Source: G963664585 sp963664585
Lineage (GTDB): Bacteria; Bacillota; Clostridia; Oscillospirales; Ruminococcaceae
Assembly (NCBI GenBank): GCA_963664585.2
Contig: CAXXEO010000017.1
Coordinates: 1 to 64,000 of the forward strand
DNA: 64,000 nucleotides
Reading direction: 5' to 3'
In this document: positions 24,945 through 34,030 of the stretch, one piece after another
How positions within the stretch are numbered: position 1 is the stretch's first letter
How the letters are laid out: each line of letters opens with the position of its first letter
Notes under the pieces: generated by a model
Told to the model about the DNA's origin: nothing
Databases searched by the model: none
What the model saw: the letters and a program-made list of their open reading frames with translations, nothing else
Position numbers and translations under genes: made by a program

Positions 24945-26370
24945 TCAAAGTCCAGTCCAGCCCACAATGCCACAAATATAAAGCTGTATAAACGAGATAA
25001 ACAGGAGAAACAAAACAACCGGCAGCGCCCATTTCACCCATTTGTGGAAAGGGACACCGGCGACCTGTGCTGATCCAATACAAACCGCGGTAAACGGTGT
25101 GATAAGATTGGTAAAACCATCGCCGTACTGGAATGCCGATACGGCAAGATTGAGCGGCATGTTCAGTGTTTCTGCTATTGGCTTGATGATTGGTACGAGT
25201 AAAGCGATTTTGGCGGACATTGAAGGAATAAAGAAATTTATTACAGAAATAATGGCGGACATTCCGATCGCGGAAAACCCTTTATTGAAGCCTTTCAGTG
25301 GGATGGTAGCATAATAAACGATTGTTTGGATAATCTTTCCCTGATCCATAACGAGGCTCATGGTTTTTGCCATGCCTATGATCAAGCAAATGAATGCTAT
25401 GCTTGCGACGCCTTTCGCAAAAGAATTGCCGACCTTGTCGAAGGACATACCATAAACAAGGCCGGAGATCACGGATGTTAAAACAAGAACAGCCGGCAAA
25501 ATGTTCTGTGACTGGCCCTTCACGCTCATTAAGTAGACAATTACAAAATATTGAGCAAAAAATACAAGCACCACAAAAAAAGCGCGAGGGTTGAAGTTTA
25601 CATCCTTAATAATGGCACTTTCATCATTATTATCGTCGATATTTTTAAGCCAATCGGTATTGCCCATAGCAGATTTTGAAGGATCTTTTTTTATTTTCAG
25701 AGCATATACGGTCGTAAAGATACAAGCTATAGCTATGCACACCAACATCCAGACAAAGCGGAGCATAAATCCGGAAAAAATAGGAACGCCCATCAGAAGT
25801 TGAGTATTCATCTGTTTGTTAGGACCAGTGGCAAAGCCAGTATACGATGAAAGAAATATTGCAGCACAGGCGACAATGGGGTCGAGACGCAGTTTCTTAG
25901 CGAGAACGACGCCAATGGGAACGAAAGCGATAAACTGATCTCCGCCTCCGAATCCTCCGAGTACGCCGAACATCATAAAGAAAACGGGTAAAAGCACTTC
26001 AACGCCTTTATCTTTCAACTTAAAAATAGCCCAGTTGACAATATCATCTATGGCGCCTGTATCAAGGATTACACCTATTGCGCCGCCGCTTAGAAGCATA
26101 AGTCCGATCAGCAATCCCGATCCCGAAACGCCGTCAAGGAGAAGCATCATTGCCTTCCACGGGCTTACCGGTGTTTGTTTGTCCAAGAATTTGAATTGAT
26201 CGCCGAGAATTTTTTTTTGTAGTAGGATCAACCGCGAACTCACCTGCCGGAATAATATAGGTCATGATACTCATGAACATGATGATTCCCAGCATTAGAA
26301 AAAGCAAATGCGGCAGTTTAAAATTGGATTTCTTTTTCGTTTTAACTTCAGCAATGGTCGATTTGCCCAT
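24945..26370 (-). CDS. YfcC-family (C4-dicarboxylate/basic amino acid type) membrane carrier, frameshifted
   Basis: The N-terminal part (26370 to about 26218) has a basic tail, a first membrane helix and GEFAVDPTTK. The rest (from about 26210) continues ILGDQFKFLDKQTPV and holds about ten helices with GFGGGDQFIAFVPIG and TGPNKQMN. The two frames meet at a run of nine A (T on the plus strand, 26210-26218); eight would restore one protein of about 474 residues. COG1288 carriers move dicarboxylates, arginine/ornithine or peptides. Neighbouring glycerate kinase and amidohydrolase suggest an organic acid or acylated amino acid substrate. Confidence 0.8.
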
Positions 26371-26383
26371 AATAACCCTCCTT

Positions 26384-26539
26384 TTAACTTTTGTTAGCAG
26401 GTCTTTGAACGATGATGTCGGTCAACACAAACCTTGTAGCACCGAAATTATACATGGAAAGATGAAGCTGAACCGAAATCATGCCTAAACCCTCAAGCAG
26501 TTCAGATTTTTTTCAGATACGTTCTAGATTCTTAGGCAT
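26384..26539 (-). other. Short open frame with one internal TGA upstream of the carrier
   Basis: From ATG 26539, with an AGGAGGG site, the frame reads MPKNLERI, TGA, then 42 more open codons to TAA 26384, ending 14 bases before the carrier start. It could be a leader peptide (8 codons), a broken small gene, or chance. The arms ATGCCTAA / TTAGGCAT at both ends of the first part can pair. Confidence 0.3.
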
Positions 26540-26671
26540 AATTCCCTCCTTTTTCTTGATGTTCTGAATCATTCGTTCAACAGCAACATCGATATTTTAT
26601 TTGTTATACATATTATAATGATCTAATACTCGGCTTACAATGTTATCGGTTAACAAATAGTTCATATATAG

Positions 26672-26708
26672 ATATAACTTTTTGTGTTTCTAACACAAAA
26701 AGTTATAT
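26672..26708. terminator. Perfect palindromic terminator after the glycerate kinase gene
   Basis: ATATAACTTTTTGTGTT-TCT-AACACAAAAAGTTATAT, 17-bp stem, 14 bases beyond the stop at 26722. Confidence 0.8.
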
Positions 26709-26721
26709 TTTAAATGTAAAC

Positions 26722-27855
26722 TTAGTTAAAAATGCTCATAATTGACAATATACTACACATAACTTCTGATATATTTTTTGCCGCATCTTTCATTGAATCC
26801 TTCACTGATAAACTTTCTCTGTTGATAGTAAAAACACTGTTTACACCATATTCGTTAATTAAATCGACAGATAATGTTGTTTGCCCAACGACTGCCACGA
26901 CTGGAATTGAATGTTTTTTCACTCTTTTTGCAATCCCAATCACTACTTTTCCTCTTAAACTTTGTTCATCTAATCTACCCTCACCCGTAAAAATCATGTC
27001 GGTATCCTTTATCAATTCATCGAAATTAATAATATCCAATACAACATCTATACCCATTGTCAATTTAGAATTCAAAAATGCTACCATCCCAGCACCCATT
27101 CCGCCAGCTGCGCCGGATCCGGGTATTTCTGAAACATCAATTCCAATATCTCTTTTTATAATTTTAGAAAAATGTTCTAATCCAGCATCTAATAATTCTA
27201 TATCGTTTTGATTTGCTCCTTTTTGCGGGCCAAATATATATGCCGCACCAGTTTTGCCATACATCGGATTATCTATATCGCACATCGTAACAAATTCTAT
27301 GTTTTTAACCTCTTGAATCATGTGTGATACATCAATTCTGTCTATATTGATCAGTGTTCCTCCGACAGGAATAAACTCTTGACCATTTTTATCATAAAAT
27401 TTAACTCCCAACGCAGCCGCAGCCCCAGCCCCGCCATCTGTTGTTGAGCTTCCGCCTAAAGCAACAATGACTTTATTTACATTCTTAAGAGCTGCATCCA
27501 ATATTAACTGTCCTACGCCATAAGTTCCCGTCTCAAGCGGCTTTTTTTCATCTTTCATCAAAGTTAATCCCGCGCAATTTGCCATTTCAATAATAGCTGT
27601 TTTATCGTTATGAATCAGTGCGTACTCGCCAACCATATTTTCACCAAGCGGATCTTTGCAAATAGCATTAATCCTCTTGCCCGCAAGTGCATTTAAAAAG
27701 CAATCTATACTGCCTTCTCCTCCATCAGCTATTGGAACAGCTTTAATTTCGCAACTTGGATAAAAAGCTCTTATGCGATTTGACATAATATCGCAAACTT
27801 CGATTGAACTTAAAGACCCTTTAAAAGAATCGGGCATTACCAATATTTTTTTCAA
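26722..27855 (-). CDS. Glycerate kinase (GlxK/GarK family)
   Basis: 377 residues of normal family length. Recognised by MPDSFKGSLSS at the N terminus, IADGGEGSIDCF, ALGGSSTTDGGAGAA and FTGEGRLDEQS. It phosphorylates glycerate to 2-phosphoglycerate in this family. The CdaR-type regulator directly upstream fits a glycerate/diacid regulon, as in garK or glxK systems. Confidence 0.92.
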   Translation of the reverse strand: MKKILVMPDSFKGSLSSIEVCDIMSNRIRAFYPSCEIKAVPIADGGEGSIDCFLNALAGKRINAICKDPLGENMVGEYALIHNDKTAIIEMANCAGLTLMKDEKKPLETGTYGVGQLILDAALKNVNKVIVALGGSSTTDGGAGAAAALGVKFYDKNGQEFIPVGGTLINIDRIDVSHMIQEVKNIEFVTMCDIDNPMYGKTGAAYIFGPQKGANQNDIELLDAGLEHFSKIIKRDIGIDVSEIPGSGAAGGMGAGMVAFLNSKLTMGIDVVLDIINFDELIKDTDMIFTGEGRLDEQSLRGKVVIGIAKRVKKHSIPVVAVVGQTTLSVDLINEYGVNSVFTINRESLSVKDSMKDAAKNISEVMCSILSIMSIFN

Positions 27856-28041
27856 AATGAATCCTCCATGAATTATAAAATACTATATAAAACATCAATC
27901 TTAAATTTATAAATTGCAATCGCAGTATTCGTTGTTGAAAATGCAAACCATTATATTTCGTATTTATTATAAATATATATATTGACTATAACAATGTAGC
28001 GCAAGCATAAGAATATCATATTTAGAGTTAATATTTTGTGT

Positions 28042-29199
28042 TTATTGCACAATATCTTCCTGCTTCGTGAACTTCTTATAGAGTACAATTGCAAGATATA
28101 ATTTCATAAACTCGAATGTGTTATCAATAATATGAGGGTAGAGTTCTCTTACCTTAGATAATCTATATGTAACTGTATTTTTGTGCATATGAGAGATTTC
28201 AGCAGTTCTAGATACTTTCATATCATTTTCAAAATATATCTTCAGTGTATTGATAATAGCAAAATCTATTCCTTTCTCTTCACAATTTAATAATTTTTCA
28301 TATGGCTTTATATAATTTCTGGCGATTTCTTCATCTATCGTGTTAAGCAATATCTCAAATTGGTAGTCTTTCACATTTACAATTAATCTATCAAAAGGCA
28401 AAATTGTTAATAGAGCCTGTAATTGTTTATAGCTTCCGGCATAATCAGAAATGTTATGACAAGCTTCGCCAACCTCGAAATATAGTTCAGCACTATATAT
28501 TTCTTTAAATCTTTTCGCCATAAGTTCACACTCAAATTGATAGTCATTTTTATCTTTTGTTAAGATAGAAAAATTGTTTTTACCTTCACATATCGTACTT
28601 ATATAAACGTTCCGAAATGCGGTTTCTGATTCAGATGATATAAAATCACTAAATTGTTGAAAATCAATTATTTTTTTATCCGCTATCTTAAAACGATATT
28701 TTACAAAAATTATTCTATGTCCCATTAATTGTATGCCTAAATTTCTCGCTAATTGAAAACAGTACTTTTCCGAAATATTTTTCCAATCAAGTATTATACT
28801 TTCATATAGATCTTTAATAGCCTTTTCTCTCAGAAAAGCTTTTTTACTTAAATCCATTTCAGAAATCAGCAGCTCCACAAGCTCTTTGACTACTAAGCCA
28901 AATTGTTTTACTTCATCCGGATTGCCCGAAATACCAACAACTCCGACCAGCTCGTTTTGATAAATAATTGGTAAATTAATTCCCTGTTTACTTCCTTTAT
29001 ATAAAGTTGTCATTTCATCAGTTACTACAACTGTTTTTTTTGTTTGAGCGCAAATAATTCCGCATTCATGAATAGTCCCTATACGAGTTGGGTCAGTTGA
29101 AGCTATAATAATTCCATTACAATCAATGATATTAATATTTTTATCTATAATTTTTTCTAATCTTTTTATAATAGCAAATCCATATCTTTTGATTATCAC
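28042..29199 (-). CDS. CdaR-family (sugar diacid) transcriptional regulator
   Basis: 385 residues. An N-terminal diacid-recognition domain (IDKNINIIDCNGIIIASTDPTRIG; GVVGISGNPDEV) and a C-terminal helix-turn-helix of the PucR type (FENDMKVSRTAEISHMHKNTVTYRLSKV) are evident. Family members activate glycerate and sugar-diacid use. Probable regulator of the adjacent glycerate kinase and carrier. Confidence 0.88.
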   Translation of the reverse strand: MIIKRYGFAIIKRLEKIIDKNINIIDCNGIIIASTDPTRIGTIHECGIICAQTKKTVVVTDEMTTLYKGSKQGINLPIIYQNELVGVVGISGNPDEVKQFGLVVKELVELLISEMDLSKKAFLREKAIKDLYESIILDWKNISEKYCFQLARNLGIQLMGHRIIFVKYRFKIADKKIIDFQQFSDFISSESETAFRNVYISTICEGKNNFSILTKDKNDYQFECELMAKRFKEIYSAELYFEVGEACHNISDYAGSYKQLQALLTILPFDRLIVNVKDYQFEILLNTIDEEIARNYIKPYEKLLNCEEKGIDFAIINTLKIYFENDMKVSRTAEISHMHKNTVTYRLSKVRELYPHIIDNTFEFMKLYLAIVLYKKFTKQEDIVQ

Positions 29200-29222
29200 A
29201 TTTTTCTCCTTTTTACTATGCC

Positions 29223-29261
29223 AAAAAGCAATATGCAGAATAATTCTGCTTATTGCTTTTT
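29223..29261 (-). terminator. Terminator of the M20 amidohydrolase gene
   Basis: AAAAAGCAAT...CAGAAT / ATTCTG...ATTGCTTTTT, a two-part stem with a T/A-rich flank on both sides. Confidence 0.8.
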
Positions 29262-29308
29262 GTTTTTCTCTTATTCAATCTATAGGCAATATCAAAACAT
29301 AGTTTACT

Positions 29309-30502
29309 TTATTGATTTTCATTAAGATATTCAACTGCAAACGATATATGCGCTGAAGCACCTAAGATCATTGCTTTTTCATCTACATCAAAATACTGAT
29401 TATGTATTTCAGCGCCGCTGCCCACCTGTTCATTTGCAATACCCAAATTTCCATAACAGCCGGGCGCTTTTGTCATATATGCCGGAAAGCTCTCAGATCC
29501 CATCGTCTGACCTTCAGCAATCCACGCGTCTTCTCCCAAATATTTAATAATCGCCTTTTTTGCAATCTCACTGCATTTGGAATCATTTATGATCGGGCTG
29601 GCGCCGCCAGAACCAAGGTTTTCAACTGTACAGCCATAACTTGATCCTATTGTGCTTGTAATTATATCCATTTGCTTCAGAAATGGCTGCCTGGCATTCT
29701 TATCAGAAAAATATCTGGCAGACCCCATGATAACTGCTGTATCAGGAATTATGTTACCTTTTGTACCAGCATTCGCAACACAAATTGTCGTAGTAAGCTG
29801 TTCGAACGGAGAAATGCATTTCATTCTAATATTGCTTATTTCATTCAGTATTGCTTGCATACAATCAATGGGGTTATGTGCTAAATCAGGTCTGGAGCCG
29901 TGACCACCGCGGCCTGTAATTTTTATGTTGATCGGAATGGCCCCAGCATTAACATTTCCTTCACTAATTGCAAAAACTCCAGTCGGCAATTTCTGCTCAA
30001 CATGCATACCGAAGCAAGCATCATAATGAATATTATGATCATTTATGTATTGCATCAAATATTTTACATTGCCGGTTCCTTCTTCGCCTCTCTCAAATGC
30101 CAAGATAATATTTCCAGAAAGCTCACTTATATTTTCGTTCAATATCTTTCCCGCACATAAAAGCATTGACGTATGAGCATCATGACCGCAAGCATGCATT
30201 ACCCCATCGTTCTCAGATTTGCACACACGCTCATTTTTCAAATTTTTATCCGCTTCGCTGATGGGCAGAGCGTCTATATCAGCACGCAACAGGACTGTTT
30301 TCCCGCCATGAGACCCTTTGATGAACCCTAACACACCACCATTTGAAACATTTACATAATCAATCCCGCTTTTGCTTAATTCTTGACAAATAAATGAAAC
30401 TGTATTGTTTTCTTCACCAGATAGTTCCGGATGTGTGTGTAGGTATCGTCTGTTATGAACCATATAGTCGAAATTTTCCTGTACCAATTGTTTGATTTCC
30501 AT
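29309..30502 (-). CDS. M20-family amidohydrolase (aminoacylase/N-acetyl-amino-acid hydrolase type)
   Basis: 397 residues from ATG 30502. Metal site motifs: MHACGHDAHTSMLL, ERGEEGTGN and HNQYFDVDE; the substrate domain begins at FGMHVEQKLPTGVFAI. M20D enzymes deacylate amino acids or indole-acetyl conjugates. It heads the minus-strand group containing the CdaR regulator, glycerate kinase and carrier but has its own terminator. Confidence 0.9.
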   Translation of the reverse strand: MEIKQLVQENFDYMVHNRRYLHTHPELSGEENNTVSFICQELSKSGIDYVNVSNGGVLGFIKGSHGGKTVLLRADIDALPISEADKNLKNERVCKSENDGVMHACGHDAHTSMLLCAGKILNENISELSGNIILAFERGEEGTGNVKYLMQYINDHNIHYDACFGMHVEQKLPTGVFAISEGNVNAGAIPINIKITGRGGHGSRPDLAHNPIDCMQAILNEISNIRMKCISPFEQLTTTICVANAGTKGNIIPDTAVIMGSARYFSDKNARQPFLKQMDIITSTIGSSYGCTVENLGSGGASPIINDSKCSEIAKKAIIKYLGEDAWIAEGQTMGSESFPAYMTKAPGCYGNLGIANEQVGSGAEIHNQYFDVDEKAMILGASAHISFAVEYLNENQ

Positions 30503-30526
30503 AATTTTTTTCCTTCCTTTTCTCAA

Positions 30527-30908
30527 TTTTTATAATTTATTTAAGTATAAATCCAATTTTTTCGTAAATCAATGTGTGCAACAACCAAATATAATGCTTG
30601 GCGTTACACTTATCCGGAAATCAATTCAGAATGGACACGAGAAGGACTGTCAGCATACCCGAGTTGGGCAGCTATGTTTATCGAGAGCCTGAGCAAGGCC
30701 AGCGGTTTTAAGGCCGTCCTACTTCAGGCGATATTCCGGGGTTTTCATCTGAAGCGACGCATCCGGTTATGAACAAGAAACGTCGAAGGTTGTCAAAATT
30801 TGACCTTCCGGACACGGGCTTTTAGTGTGCATATATGGTATAGTTTTATAAAAAGGATCACGAGTACTTTGTTGTAACCAAATCCTATATGATAATGAGT
30901 TGAATGCG
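30527..30908. other. Intergenic stretch without a supported gene
   Basis: Open frames of about 66 codons occur on the plus strand but lack ribosome sites. A small hairpin GAAGGTTGTCAAA / TTTGACCTTCC lies near 30785. I see no RNA gene or repeat in it. Confidence 0.4.
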
Positions 30909-30947
30909 CTTGACTATTCCCCCGCCTTCGGCGGGGGAATAGTCAAG
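30909..30947. repeat. Free-standing GC-core hairpin C
   Basis: Perfect palindrome CTTGACTATTCCCCCGCC-TTC-GGCGGGGGAATAGTCAAG. It differs from hairpin B at paired positions on both arms (GT/AC against AC/GT), so complementarity is kept. It lies about 90 bases before the surface-protein gene. Confidence 0.8.
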
Positions 30948-31039
30948 TTTAAGATGAGACAATATACTCGTTAAATTTGATTCCGGTGCTTTTTTTGGCG
31001 TGCTGAAAAATAGCTGTGGATTTTTTTGGAGGTAAATGA

Positions 31040-33346
31040 ATGAAGAACAAAACAATGCTGTTATCAGTAATACTGATGCTGGTGCTTTTGATAAGTGCCT
31101 TTCCCGTGACGGCGTCCGCGGCGAATTATACGCCGGCCCACGGCGATACATTGGATATTTCTTCCTGCGCCAGCGGCGATGTGATCACAATCGGCGCAGG
31201 AAGGTCCGTAACATTGACAGGCAGCTCCGTCACCTTAACGAATGTCCAGATCATATGCGAGGCAGGGGTGAATCTTACGCTGCAAAACGTCATCATCAAC
31301 AACAGCAGTTATTCCGACGCCTGTCCGCTGACGTTCACGGGCGCGGATAGCAAGCTTTTACTGAAAAGCGGCACAACGTCCACGCTCACGGGCGGCGCTT
31401 CAGCTCCGGGAATTTCGATGGAAACCACGGCGGAGCTGACACTTGAAAACAACGGCACGCTGACCGCAAAGGGCGGCATATACTGTGCCGGACTGCAATG
31501 CCCGATCGGCGCGACCCTGACGGTGTCGGGCGAAGGCACGCTCAATGCTACGGGCGGCACATATGGCGGCGGTGCGGGCATTGGCGGTGGTAAGAATGCC
31601 CCCTGCGGATCTATCACGATCCATGGCGGTACGGTTAACGCAACAGGCGGCGGTCTCAAATCGGCCAAAGAATTTTATCATGCAATTGACGGCGGTGTCA
31701 TCACGATATCGGGAGGAACGGTCAACTCCGCGAATACTACCTATGGGGGAATCGGCGGCAACAGCAACGAAGGCAGCTCCATTTCAATCACGGGAGGAAC
31801 CGTCACAGCTACAGGAGGCCCCCAAGCTATAGGTATCGGCGGTGTCGGTTCGCTGGGATGCGATGTCACGATTACAGGCGGAACGGTGATCGCCACAAGC
31901 GCCAAAGTTTCGGCGATCGGCAGAAACAATACCTCGCTCAGCGGCTCTGTCGTTATTTCGGGAGGGACGGTAATCGCCCAAAACGGCGGTAACTATGGGG
32001 GTATCGACTGCTGTTGGGGCGAGTCTGCGTCCGGCACTGTCACGATTTCCGGAGGGATGGTCACGGCCACGGGCTCTGGCAAGGGCGCTGGCATCTGCGG
32101 AAGCGGCGTCGATTCGAGCGGCGTCGCTGCCGGAACAGGCTCAGTTACGATTTCAGGAGGGACAGTAACGGCCACAAGCGGTACCAATGGTGCCGGCATC
32201 TGCGGAAGTGCTGCCGGAACAGGCTCTGTCACGATCTCGGGCGGTACGGTATATACCGGCGGAGTGAAATGCGATTTAGGATCCGGTCTTGCAGATGCGA
32301 AGGAGACACTGTCTATCGAAGGGACGGCCAGGGTATTCTTGCAAAACAATAGCTGCACAACACCGGCGACCACTACTCATACAAATTTAACATATCCGAT
32401 AGATACCGCGGAGGTATATGGCACAGTAATTTCCGTACCGGGCACGTGGACGACCAATTTCGGTGCATACCTGCGGCCCTGCACGCTATCCTATGATATC
32501 AACGGCGGCAGCGGCACCGTACCGAAATCCGTGACGCGGCTTTATGATGCGGCGGTTACTCTGTACGGCGGCAGCGGCTTATCACGTGAGGGCTTCAATT
32601 TCAGTGGTTGGAATACGGCGGCAAACGGCAGCGGTGACTCCTATGATGCAGGCGATAATTTTATATGCAAGGCAAATACAACTCTTTTTACGCAGTGGGA
32701 TTCGGAGAACAACAAGGACGAAGTGGATATCTGGAAAACACGGGAGGATAAGCCGGAAAACACGATTAACAAAACGGATACCAACATTACCGTAATGCCC
32801 GAAAGTATTGAGCGCGGGGATTTAGTCTCGGTCACGCCGAACGGCGATGCCTTTAACCGCCCGGTAGAACTCAGAATCAAAGAAGACGGCGCCGTGAAAC
32901 AGGCAATCGAAGCGGTGTTGAGCGATACGGAAGGAAGAACCGTCTATCCCTTGGACATCAGCTTCTTTGAGAAAGGCGCCAATACCAAGGTGCAGCCTGC
33001 CGAAGGCACCACAGTCACGATCACCTGTCCGGTTCCTGACGAGCTTTTGGGCGATTTGGAGCATCTAACAGTGGTGTGCCTTATTGACGGCGATCTGCAA
33101 ACGCTGCAGACAACATTTACGCAAAAAAACGGCGTCACCTGCGCCATATTCACGGCTTCGCACTTCTCACCCTATGCCTTTGTGGTGAACCGTCCGGCAG
33201 ACGTGACGAAAACGATGACGGACACTGTGGCACCGAACCCTAACACAGGAGTTAAAACGGGCTTTGAAAGCTTGGGAGACGCTTTGCTGATGGCAGCCTC
33301 TCTTGGCGCCATGCTCATATGGGCACAGCAGCGCAGAAATAAATAA
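31040..33346 (+). CDS. Repeat-rich cell-surface protein with NPNTG sorting-like signal
   Basis: 768 residues. Signal peptide (1-27), then a beta-helix-like region (about 45-430) with at least eight repeats of the type VTISGGTVTAT, an InlB B-repeat-like unit (about 475-540, LSYDINGGSGTV ... GFNFSGWNTAANG), and a ZU5-like/beta region. The C terminus has NPNTG at residue 733, a hydrophobic stretch and the basic end QQRRNK. The last three features resemble a sortase signal with NPxTG in place of LPxTG. A GGAGG site precedes the start. Probably wall-anchored; ligand unknown. Confidence 0.82.
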   Translation: MKNKTMLLSVILMLVLLISAFPVTASAANYTPAHGDTLDISSCASGDVITIGAGRSVTLTGSSVTLTNVQIICEAGVNLTLQNVIINNSSYSDACPLTFTGADSKLLLKSGTTSTLTGGASAPGISMETTAELTLENNGTLTAKGGIYCAGLQCPIGATLTVSGEGTLNATGGTYGGGAGIGGGKNAPCGSITIHGGTVNATGGGLKSAKEFYHAIDGGVITISGGTVNSANTTYGGIGGNSNEGSSISITGGTVTATGGPQAIGIGGVGSLGCDVTITGGTVIATSAKVSAIGRNNTSLSGSVVISGGTVIAQNGGNYGGIDCCWGESASGTVTISGGMVTATGSGKGAGICGSGVDSSGVAAGTGSVTISGGTVTATSGTNGAGICGSAAGTGSVTISGGTVYTGGVKCDLGSGLADAKETLSIEGTARVFLQNNSCTTPATTTHTNLTYPIDTAEVYGTVISVPGTWTTNFGAYLRPCTLSYDINGGSGTVPKSVTRLYDAAVTLYGGSGLSREGFNFSGWNTAANGSGDSYDAGDNFICKANTTLFTQWDSENNKDEVDIWKTREDKPENTINKTDTNITVMPESIERGDLVSVTPNGDAFNRPVELRIKEDGAVKQAIEAVLSDTEGRTVYPLDISFFEKGANTKVQPAEGTTVTITCPVPDELLGDLEHLTVVCLIDGDLQTLQTTFTQKNGVTCAIFTASHFSPYAFVVNRPADVTKTMTDTVAPNPNTGVKTGFESLGDALLMAASLGAMLIWAQQRRNK

Positions 33347-33366
33347 CAAGGGACTTTAGGGCTGAT

Positions 33367-33411
33367 TTAAGCCGATTGACTCCGATTTTTGATCGGTGTC
33401 AGTCGGCTTAA
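33367..33411 (+). terminator. Terminator of the surface-protein gene
   Basis: TTAAGCCGATTGACTCCGAT / ATCGGTGTCAGTCGGCTTAA with one wobble pair and one bulge, followed by TTTT. Confidence 0.85.
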
Positions 33412-33452
33412 TTTTGATGTTCTATATTTTGTGCTGACGGCCGTATTGGAAT

Positions 33453-33558
33453 TATAGCCAATTCACTTGAAAACAAGCTTGTGATTTCTTCCCCCGCCGA
33501 AGGCGGGGGAAGAAAATGACGTTTTATATATAGCCAGTTTTTAAGTGAATTGGCTATA
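33453..33558 (+). repeat. Dispersed MITE-like element, copy 5 (changed in both arms)
   Basis: 106 bp with ends TATAGCCAATTCACTTGAAA and AAGTGAATTGGCTATA and core CCCCCGCC-GAA-GGCGGGGG. The C in the left arm and the matching G in the right arm replace A and T found in the other copies, so the pairing is preserved. Confidence 0.9.
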
Positions 33559-33590
33559 GAAAGCTGCCGTGATCAGGTAAAACTACAGGT

Positions 33591-34022
33591 GTGCGGGAAT
33601 ATTTAAAAAATATGAAGGTACGGGTTCTGTGGCAAAAGCTTCATGGCGGTTCCCTGTCAGGCTTTTGGAAGGACTTTTGCCGTTTATTCAGTGCGGCAGA
33701 CGCGGGCTGCTATGAATCCCTCCTGCAAATCGGATTTCCCACAAGCGGTAATTCTAGAGAAGCAGTTCTGGAGCTGATGCAGAAGACGCTTTCATCGGAA
33801 CCCACCATTCTGGTGCTGGATGATTACCATCTGGCTGACAGCCCCCAAATCAATGACTTTGTGGAATTTCTGCTCTGGAATGAGCTGCCGGAATTACATA
33901 TTGTGCTCACTGCCCGCTATACGCGGCTGACCAATCTGGATGAACTCATTTTAAAGGGGTATTTGCAGCATATTCAGAAGGGCCGTATAGACACTCTGGT
34001 GCGGTTCGGACTTTATTCCTAA
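33591..34022 (+). pseudogene. Fragment of a MalT-like LuxR regulator
   Basis: 143 codons matching the central ATPase region of MalT/LuxR-type regulators: SGFWKDFCRLFSAAD, then PTILVLDDYHLADSP (Walker B) and LHIVLTARYTR. The N-terminal Walker A and the whole C-terminal sensor and helix-turn-helix are missing; the frame stops just before the diguanylate cyclase gene. It starts 33 bases after a repeat element. Confidence 0.7.
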
Positions 34023-34030
34023 ACTCTGCC

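Noticed and set aside
31309..32373. Minus-strand proline/valine-rich frames under the surface protein
   Set aside because: They are shadows created by the repeated GGAACGGTC-type coding units.
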